DNA from: Heterobilharzia americana | Taxonomy: Eukaryota; Platyhelminthes; Trematoda; Strigeidida; Schistosomatidae | Direction of reading: 5' to 3' | DNA length: 64,000 bases | Assembly (NCBI GenBank): GCA_944470555.2 | Contig: OX104134.1 | Location: 12,689,248 to 12,753,247, forward strand | Shown: piece by piece, positions 56,000 through 64,000 of the stretch | How the letters are laid out: every line of letters begins with the position of its first letter | How positions within the stretch are numbered: the first letter of the stretch is position 1 | The notes under the pieces: model-generated | What the model was told of the DNA's origin: nothing | What the model saw: the letters and a program-made list of their open reading frames with translations, nothing else | Database searches by the model: none | Program-made: the position numbers and the translations under genes

Positions 56000-58310
56000 T
56001 TTGAAATCAAATAATTCAAACGTTTCGCACGGAAGTCTGATCTGAGCCTCTTCTGGGAAGTAATCAAAAACTAAAATATCTAAGAAATACAATGAATGCA
56101 AAGATGCTTATTTAATCTCCTTTGTCTAATCCTCTTCCTACAGTCACTGTCTTTCTAAATATGATTACTAGTCATTCAGCATGAAATTTTATTTCTCTTG
56201 TAGCATGCTTAGCTTGGGTATTTGTTGTTGTTGTTTCTTTTCTCTTGATTGGAAATACGAGAATAAAGGACCCTGTTGACATCGTAATCATTCGGTGATT
56301 GTTTAAACACAACTGAGCATGTGAGGTAGAATATTTATGTCATTTCGACTGGCATATGGGGATAAATAGTACTAACCAATTTTTCATTGATTTGTTGGAT
56401 TACAATGGAAATGAACGGTAGCAAGCATGGTGTTGATAACAATAATAATGAATCAGATCAATCCAGATTGTATTGTTGCTGATGCAGAGATAATGAAGTT
56501 GAAATTAATGTTGACGGTAAAGCGTAGAGTCACTATTTCTGCTTACTAACTAATATTTGACAAGAGGCAGCTAGCTGCACTCCATTTCATCTGTTCAGAC
56601 TGTCTGAACCTGTCCTCATTTGCAGGGCTTTGGGTGTCAATCTTTCTTGGTATGACTCAAAACCGTTTTGTAGAACATTGATTCTATCAAGGTGGATTTC
56701 GTGGCTTGTTTCTACGCAGTGTAGCGCAACTCCTTTTTCGCTGCCCAGATTTTTGAAATCTTCTTTAGACATATTCCATACTCCTTCACTCTTTATCTGC
56801 TTGGTTGTCTACCCACATATACTGTATTCTTGTCTGCTCATTTGATTTCATAAATTCAGTTCTTTTAGTTTTCTTAAAGTACTACATCTTTAACCTTCAT
56901 TAAGTTATAAAGAAGGGTATTCTTTGCACAAAAACAGACTCTTGTGGTACACTTGTTGAGAATTCTTCTTACTTTTTCGTGGATCTCCTTACGACATGAG
57001 ATTATTACCTCTTTTTAAAAACTAAATTAAGAATGCACGAAGTTTTTGGAATAAATGTTTGCTTCCAATGTGTACCGTACTTTAGTGGTCACAGGGTGTG
57101 CAGACTGATAATCTAGGCATCTGTCAAAATATGTTGATTTTCTAGAAATGTTTGTTTTTATTCTATTGTACTGGTGTCTTGCCTTCATACAGTCCATGAA
57201 GGCTAATTTCAATAAGTTGGATTCAACTTCTTAGGTGAAAGTATTACTTCCGCACTAATTATTTATATGACAGAAGAGTTCATCCAGACGCTTGCATTTA
57301 ATGATGACAAATGTATTTTCCCAATACCTTGACTATATTCTTGGAGGTGTAGAACAGTTTTCTACTGCGTTTGCCTCTAATGAATGCATGAACAAGTTAG
57401 CTACTCTCGAGGATACTGAAGATCCCATTCCTATACTATCTCTCCGTCTGAGCAGATTTCTTCTAGACTTGAATACAGTCGGTCGTTAGCATAACTCCAG
57501 GATTTAGGTTGTAAATGATGATTAATGCACCTTTAATATGTACATTAGTAAATAAAGAACAGACATTAAAATTTGCTATTATTTTGTCTTCAATGTAAGA
57601 TTACATGATTGTATTCTTGAATTCAGAGGAGTTCTTTATTACGAATTCTAATTCCTTTTCATATGGTTTTAAAATTCATGATATGTATTTTGCTAAATTG
57701 TATGTCGATGAGTTAGTAAAATCTACAACTGGTCTGAGAGGTCTTATGAATTTTCGGTAATCCGTACAATCTGCAGCCGCTGTAACACTTTACCGCTAAT
57801 AAGATCCGTAGAGAAGTAACTAGCCTGTTTTTTTAGATTGTACGACTCTGCTAGTTTCAGCTCCTTCAACGTGGCTTGTGATTTTATAGCATTCATCTTC
57901 TGGTTACGACCAGCCTTTAGATGTTCCCTTGCCTTGTTCTCATAATTCGTTGCGTTCATTATCACTATAGAGTTTCCTTTATCTATCCTCGTTATCGTAA
58001 TAGTCTTATCTTTGCATAACTGCTTCACATGAGAGCATTCCTCTTTGTTTATATTTGACTTATTAGGCTTCTGATGTAGTGGTGTGTTTGATATTTTGTG
58101 TCTAAACTCACTTACTGCTTCACTTAATATGCTTTTTAAAGTTAGTTCGATTGCGGTTTCAGTCTCGAAAGCGGGTAGATATGGTTTGTTCAAATTAAAA
58201 TTCAAAACCTTCCGAAGGAGGGATAATTCATATTCAGACAAATTTCGATCGAAAAAATTCACTTCCACTTTATTCATGTCAACGTTATTGGATTTATTTC
58301 CACTATGTAA
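56000..58310 (-). mobile_element. Penelope-like element 2, degenerate, near full coding length
   Basis: On the minus strand the pieces run in PLE order: pre-RT region and first RT block (57744-58277), an RT middle with 'RKFIRPLRPVVDFTNSSTYN', then 'GMGSSVSSRVANLFMHSLEA' and a decayed catalytic loop (about 57280-57460), a thumb region with 'YFDRCLDYQSAHPVTTK' (57027-57212), and a GIY-YIG relic (56583-56830). The 3' end near 56005-56065 has 'GTGCGAAACGTTTGAATTAT', like the 3' module of PLE 1. Frameshifts and stops are frequent. It is older than the RTE insertions. Confidence 0.82.
56583..58277 (-). pseudogene. PLE reverse transcriptase / GIY-YIG endonuclease, broken
   Basis: The N-terminal open frame of 177 codons contains 'LLRKVLNFNLNKPYLP' (residues about 20-35) and 'KDKTITITRIDKGNSIVIM' (about 89-107), both PLE hallmarks. 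The frame then breaks at 57744. The RT catalytic YVDD is replaced by YWEN, so both aspartates of the loop are gone. The C-terminal frame at 56587-56772 keeps 'HCVETSHEIHLDRINVLQNG' and 'GSDSLNR', the end of the endonuclease. In a functional PLE the RT and GIY-YIG domains cooperate in target-primed copying. Here nothing can be translated as a unit. Confidence 0.8.
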
Positions 58311-58556
58311 GCTTTAAGGACTTGATTTTTGATGTATCATTTTTTTTTTAAATTTTTAATTTAACTATACACTTTTAGCTTCCTGACTGATTGAATACAA
58401 CCACCACAATTTTATGATGAAACTTGAAGTCAATTAACGGAATTTCACTAGAGAGCATTCTACAGTTTTCTCTGATTCAATACGCATTTTTAGTAAATCC
58501 AAGTCATAAATCTGTCTCCTGTGATCACTTAATGAATATAACCCATTCCTACAAGG
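58311..58556. other. No recognisable feature
   Basis: Includes a T run near 58340. It may hold the eroded 5' region of PLE 2. Confidence 0.3.
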
Positions 58557-58860
58557 GGTCAATCGCGGCCCGAATAGGTCAGTGGCAACTTCGCTTACTG
58601 AATGGTGAAGGTTCAAATCTCAGATGGGACATTAGTTCCGGCAGGGTTGCAGATACTCCTTGTTGATGTGCGCCAACAAACACAAAACCTGGGTCAAGGG
58701 CTTCCTGTCGATCGTTCTCAGCCAACTAACATCTACCAATGCGCACGGCGATGCTGAGCTTCCTGGCTTGGTGACCATATTACGAATATGACCGATAAAG
58801 TTTGGTCTTCATTCAGGAACAGAAAACTAAAAATTGCTTGCTACCTCGTGACCAATGAAT
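58557..58860 (+). repeat. tRNA-like dispersed repeat (SINE-like)
   Basis: Best-preserved member of the family at 110-340 and 22766-23215. It has a head 'GGTCAATCGCGGCCCG', an A box ('AATAGGTCAGTGGCAAC'), a B box ('GGTTCAAATCTCAGATGG'), 'GCGCCAACAAACACAAAACC', 'AGCCAACTAACATCTACC', 'TTGGTGACCATATTACG' and an end near 'GTGACCAATGAATGC'. A/B-box spacing is compatible with a tRNA-derived Pol III promoter. The open frames over it are shadows. Confidence 0.65.
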
Positions 58861-59592
58861 GCATTTATAAATCCGATGAAAATTCCACTCATTACCCTAA
58901 TTTTCCCTCTATAGTTATTAGTGTGTACAAGAATTACGTTTTTAAATAAATTGCAGCTAAATAGTGTATTATTAAAGACATATATGCTCACTTAACTCAG
59001 AGAATTATGAGCATAAAGTTTACTTTTTGCATTGCTTATATGACGCAAAACGTCATCCCTGTGTCTATTTAACTTCATGCCTAAACCTTCAGAAGTCGCT
59101 TTAGTTACAGTTGTTGGCATCAGTTTACCTTTTACGGCAGCGTGACATACTGCACTATCAACTTGGAAAACGGTAGCAAAGACAAAGGACCAAAATTTAG
59201 GTGAGATTCCTAGTCCTTATTATCTCCATATTTAACTTGTTCTAGGATTTTAATTAAATATTTCACATGTTACTAGTCTTCATAGTATTATCTATCACAT
59301 AATACTGACAAAAAAAGTAAAAACCTTTCATTCATCTTCCATTCTAACAAATACCGCTGAGCATATAATAAGTTATTCAAGAGAATGGCTTAAAATCACT
59401 CTAGTAGTCTACGTTCACAAGAATTTGCTACATTTCCAATGTGCTGTGCATTTCAACACTCTTTTATAGCTTATCACTATCAATAAATCATAGTTATTTA
59501 TCATGTTGAATAGTACAGATAAGTATTCAACATCATATTCAAAACGTCTTTATATCAATTTGGAGGTTTGTTGGAATTTATTAATTGATTTC
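58861..59592. other. No recognisable feature
   Basis: AT-rich DNA without motif or repeat partner. Confidence 0.3.
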
Positions 59593-60147
59593 AGATTAAC
59601 GTTCACCGTAGAGTGACATCGGCTGGAGAACCATTGCAAACCTTGGGGTGCTGGACAGTTGTTTCATCGAAGTACGTGACTGCTCAGTAGTGCGCATCCC
59701 TGACCTTACCAAAGACCAAGCATAAAACCTTCAGGTTCTGTGACCAGCACGCTACCATTGAGCCACTGAGTCGGCATCCGACGGTTAAAATTTCCTACTT
59801 CCACCGGTTCACGATATAGTGTGACCTCCATCCAATGAGATTCCTGAAATTCTAGTAAGGAGTCGCAACCAGTAGGGCTAACCATGTCGGACGTGAGGAC
59901 AGTTACTCAACCACAACACTGGATGGAGGTCACACCATATCACGAACTGACAGAAGGGGTAAATGCAGATTGTTGGAAACGGACCCAGCGACTCAGTGGT
60001 AGCATGTTGGCCGCAGGACCTGAAAGTCCTGCACCTGGCACTTGACTGAGGATTCCCATACCAGGAAGAAATATCCGTAAAGTGCTTCAAGGTATCCACT
60101 GATTGTTCAACTAATTTCAGTCTATGATGAATATCAAGCTGAAAAAG
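59593..60147. repeat. Fold-back repeat with tRNA-like arms, copy 2
   Basis: Same family as 41389-41928. The left arm has 'CAGCACGCTACCATTGAGCC' and the right arm the matching 'CGACTCAGTGGTAGCATG'. The arms extend further inward than in copy 1: 'GTGTGACCTCCATCCA' at about 59819 is complementary to 'TGGATGGAGGTCACAC' at about 59921. The arms have diverged more than in copy 1, so this insertion looks older. Confidence 0.8.
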
Positions 60148-63100
60148 CTTTTATGCTCAAGATAAACCAGTTTCACTGGAAAAAAAGGGGCTACGCGATG
60201 AAGTCTCGTTTAAAGATAGGCATTGTTAAGCAGGTGAGCAAAATAAGTATTTTTGCATACAGGTATAATACAGTGTGGTACAGAATTTCATCAAAGTGCA
60301 ACAAACTACACTACATGAAGTTCTTCTTTAAGAAGATTGCTTCAATAGGCTGTTTTTAATCAGACCATTACCGAGTCGTTAAAGTAACCAAATAAAAATA
60401 CAGCTCCTATGGAACGTCACTAGTTTGTGCACCACAAAAATTAGAGTATATTTTACTAATTTTTCTACCAGAATAGTCATAACAGTAGGCATAACTAAGT
60501 ATGTTAGACTTTTAAAAACGATATTCCGTTCCTTAAAAGAACGTTAACGAATATTGAATCGATAGCCAAGAAAAATTAGCTAACTTCAGTTCAGTAAAAA
60601 TTATAGGAACTGAAAACCGTAGAGCTGATTATTCTGTTCTTATGTATTAAGTGAATAGACAAGAATTAGATGAGATTAAAATATTCTCAGTGTATTTACA
60701 ATAAAAGGATATGTACGGTACGCGTGTAAAAGCACATTGAGTAACAAGTTGGTGACATCTGTTATTCCCCTTATAAACAGTAACCGTCATAATATGAGCC
60801 GCACCTCATTCCTTTCCTGCTGCTGACTGACGTAAGCTAGCTGGGTTCCACTTATGCAGCGAATACAGAACTAGAAATAAAAGTGCTTTCCTGTCATTTA
60901 AGTCAAGCACACTTTTTCTACCACCCATGAAGCTTAATTCACTCTATTTTAAGTGACAGGAAGATTTTATCCTTAGAGTATTAGAATAAAGTCAGCAATT
61001 TAAGACCAAGTTTGTCAGTACATTACTTTTGTGCGTAACTACAGGAATGTACTCACTAATCAAGCGAGGTGATAACCACGTAACATAATAAATTAGAATA
61101 ATCAGGAAAAATTGGGAATCACTGAGTGGAACCTGCTTCCCGAAACCTGTCTGTATTCGTAAATGTTTACTCCTGGACTAATTTGGTTTTCTGGACCTTT
61201 TCTAGTTTCTCAAGTTGACTGACCATATTTCAGAATTCAGGAATAGCGTTGAGCATCCCTTTTTTATGACTGAAATCAAAAGGCAATTCGGATTGCGACT
61301 TGAATAAAGTGAGAACTTCTGCAAAAGTTACCGGGTTTTCTTCCAAAATGAATTTTTTAGCCTAAAATAGTGAACACGATTGCAACTTCAATCCACTCAA
61401 ATACTATTAGGTAGAGATTTCTTGTAAATGATCATTCTTATCACACAAAAATAGAATGTCCAGACATATATTTTCTTTCAAATTCGAATCCGTTGCAATT
61501 CACAATAAAGAATCATTTAGCTTATAACTTCTGATTTAGTCAGTGGTAACGAAAACCGTTATAGGCTTCGAAAACCATCAAGTTGTATATTTCAACTGCA
61601 AGACGAGAACTTATGTTTTTTTCCAGTTCACTAATCATCTCTGAATATAACTTGTTGTTGTTAATTCCCTAGACTGATGCTGTATGATTCAAAATAGTTA
61701 ATAGGCAGTGAGTCGCATAGTCAATTCATGTGTAAGCTAAACCTTGTGTGTTACCTGTGAAATTCTATACCACTGCTTTACTTCCTGTAATAGAGGATCA
61801 AGCAAGTTATTTGATAACCAACCAAATATGAATATCAGCTCAATTGGTCCAGACTTTTAGGAAGATTTCGTTGATCAGATTTGCAGCAAGGCAACTAACC
61901 TTCGCGAATTCTCCTCATGAAGGCTGCATTTTACACAGAATAGCTGTTGGGGTCTGTGGCTGCTGTACTGCATGATTTGAGTTCTAGTCTATAAAGAAAG
62001 TGGTAGGTTTCTTTGTATTAATAGGCACACATTGTTGCCAAGTGCTAAGTAAAGAGGGAACTGAGACGAATTCTTATATTTGCTCCCAAGTACACACCAC
62101 TTAATATGGGGTACCAGGAAAACTGGTTACCCGGCTCACTGACCAAGATTCATACTTGATCCATTCATCACTGTCTGTTCGTTCAAATAAGTTCTTCAGC
62201 TGCAAACAACCCATCATGACCACCTGCGAAACAAGCTTGATCAAGCTATCCTAACTAATTTCCATGACAATTGGTTATAAATGCTATTGTAATTACAATA
62301 TTTCATCTACAGCGTATATGTTATATGTTTCACGAGCAAAATAATGATTTGTTGCAGAAATCCTTCAGACCTATCTGACAGAGGTAACAAACTCATTGTA
62401 CAATAATTTTCGACCTAACTGAAATCCACTAACTGCAATGTTGTTTGTAGGTTTACCATGAGGATTAAAACAAAATCATTCACTTACTGTATAGGTAGGT
62501 CACCGTGTCAGTCAATAAAATTCCTTCCTTCTAGGAATCTATTTTAATTCAACTTGTCCACTGAAAATCGCAGATTAATAGTATTATACAGTGTAATTAG
62601 TCTGCCAATGGAACCACTAAACAGTTGATCGATCTTAACATACTCTATACCCTAATCATTATTCAGAATAAAGACATGTCCTTATTCTCCTTCTGATAAA
62701 GTAATTAAATTAAAGATTATTTTAGTCTTTAATATGAAAATAAGTGGTTATTTTATGTTTGTTTGACATGAGATAATGTAAAGCAGTGTTTCAGCTTTGA
62801 AGAGAAGCACTGCGCTTATACGCGCACGTATATGATTGACATGATCATTCACTTACGAGATCAATACAGTGAGCTAACTCTTTCATTTGCTAAGAAATTC
62901 CAAATCTCGATTTGTTTCTTGTAGTCTTTGGGCAGAAATAACCAGTTAAGATGACAATGAGAACTTCACCTAATCATGCTATTCAAGTTTACTAAAAGCA
63001 TAACCACGGAATTCTCTGACCATCACAAAATTTATCATTATGTAGGCCAAGCGTCTATTTGTAAAAGATTTCCTGATAAAGCATTTGATTGTAAAACTAC

Positions 63101-64000
63101 GTTCACTTTAACACAGCCAAGTGACGTTGAAAGTAGCGTAATCCACTCACAGCCATGTGCAACCATGATCGTCCCATATTTCTTCATATCAGCTTACAAG
63201 GTAACAAACCTAAGGAGAAAGGCAAAAGAACATGGTAAAAGTCACAGAAAGCTGTAAGACAAAAATTGAGAGGGCTTAGACAAATAAAAAGGGTCATTTA
63301 ATGTCCAAGATTAGAGAAGGCATGGATGTCCCCAAACCACTATCATCAGTTTTAGTATGTATCGCCTAACTAGTTCCTAGTCATCGAATTCGGTTGCCGT
63401 GAGAACTACAGGTGAAAATTTTATATTTCACTAAGTCACTCACACTAACTGCCAAAACAAATTCTAGTCTATGGTCATGTTCTACTTTGATTTCACTGAG
63501 AATTATCTTAGGCTTAACCCGACTTAGGGTAATATGGCATAATGTGGTTGACGGTGATGTGATATGCGCTGCATATGTCTCAACCAACTCAGCTGAGAAA
63601 GTTGTTAGACATCATCAACTGACTGGCTTCCTGTAATTTACAATCTGTATCAAACTTGTACGTAACTCAAGTGTCGTTTTCATGATGTATAGATGATGTT
63701 ACAAAGGCATCAGATGTCAAACACCTAGAGTCTTGTTATGTCCTTCAACTCCAATGGTTATGTTTCGTAGTCATTTGGTAGAAGACAATGAACTATTGAG
63801 CAGCGATTTCGATTCTTAGTAGGCGATTGCACATCTCTTGAGCCCAACACTTTTGTTAGTTGCTGATACCCAGTTAAACTCTGTGTCAGCAGCTGTTAAC
63901 CTACCTGAGCTGACCCAGCTTTTAAGATTTGTAAGGTGGTCAACGTACCCAACTGTCTCACTCTCTGGTGCCTGATAACTTATTAACTAGAAAGGTATTA
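60148..64000. other. Unrecognised AT-rich tract, 3.9 kb
   Basis: Short open frames (60153-60359 plus, 62976-63257 plus, 63412-63636 plus, 63381-63587 minus) have no recognisable motif. I see no RNA gene or repeat with a partner in the window. Confidence 0.3.

Noticed and set aside
59960..60060. tRNA gene in the right arm of the fold-back repeat
   Set aside because: A/B-box-like segments are present, but acceptor and anticodon stems do not close convincingly. The sequence recurs in inverted form at two loci, so it is a SINE-like repeat.

Overview
The window looks like repeat-rich, AT-rich nuclear DNA from a blood fluke (Schistosoma or a close relative). The evidence is the repeat content: tRNA-like SINEs ending in a hammerhead-ribozyme module (Sm-alpha type), an SR2-like RTE retrotransposon, Penelope-like elements (PLEs) with GIY-YIG relics, and an RTE-type LINE family with (TAA)n tails. 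The species call is inference. I found no host protein-coding gene that I can support. Almost all open frames are short, unrelated to known families, or lie inside broken mobile elements.

Layout. 1-9.7 kb: SINE relics, the first copy of a 1.79-kb duplicated block (3324-5114), and a (TA)n tract. 9.7-11 kb: a minus-strand SR2-like RTE 3' half. 12.5-15.2 kb: a second copy of a dispersed repeat and the second copy of the duplicated block (13353-15143). 15-27 kb: mostly unrecognised sequence with hammerhead SINE relics, some as head-to-head pairs, and two tandem tRNA-like repeat units. 27.5-32.7 kb: a Penelope-like element whose 3' module is present as a near-perfect inverted repeat. RTE copy 1 sits inside one arm and is flanked by a perfect 13-bp target-site duplication (TSD). 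34.8-38.1 kb: RTE copy 2. 41.4-41.9 and 59.6-60.1 kb: two copies of a fold-back repeat with tRNA-like arms. 44.8-48.2 kb: a full-length U6 snRNA copy fused to RTE copy 3. 49.8-50.4 kb: another SR2-like fragment. 53.2-53.6 kb: RTE copy 4, a 5'-truncated insertion with a perfect TSD. 56-58.3 kb: a second degenerate PLE on the minus strand. The last 4 kb shows nothing recognisable.

The most interesting object is the insertion at 44808-48190. A 12-bp TSD with one mismatch lies immediately outside the U6 5' end and immediately after the (TAA)n tail, so U6 and the RTE arrived as one unit. Within that unit the RTE body is almost identical to copy 2, but its last ~0.36 kb matches copy 4. It therefore looks like a three-template chimera made during target-primed reverse transcription. 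U6-LINE chimeras are known for mammalian L1; I am not aware of one described for a trematode RTE, but I cannot search. The RTE copies share the same reverse-transcriptase frameshifts, so the lineage was probably mobilised in trans by another element's enzyme.
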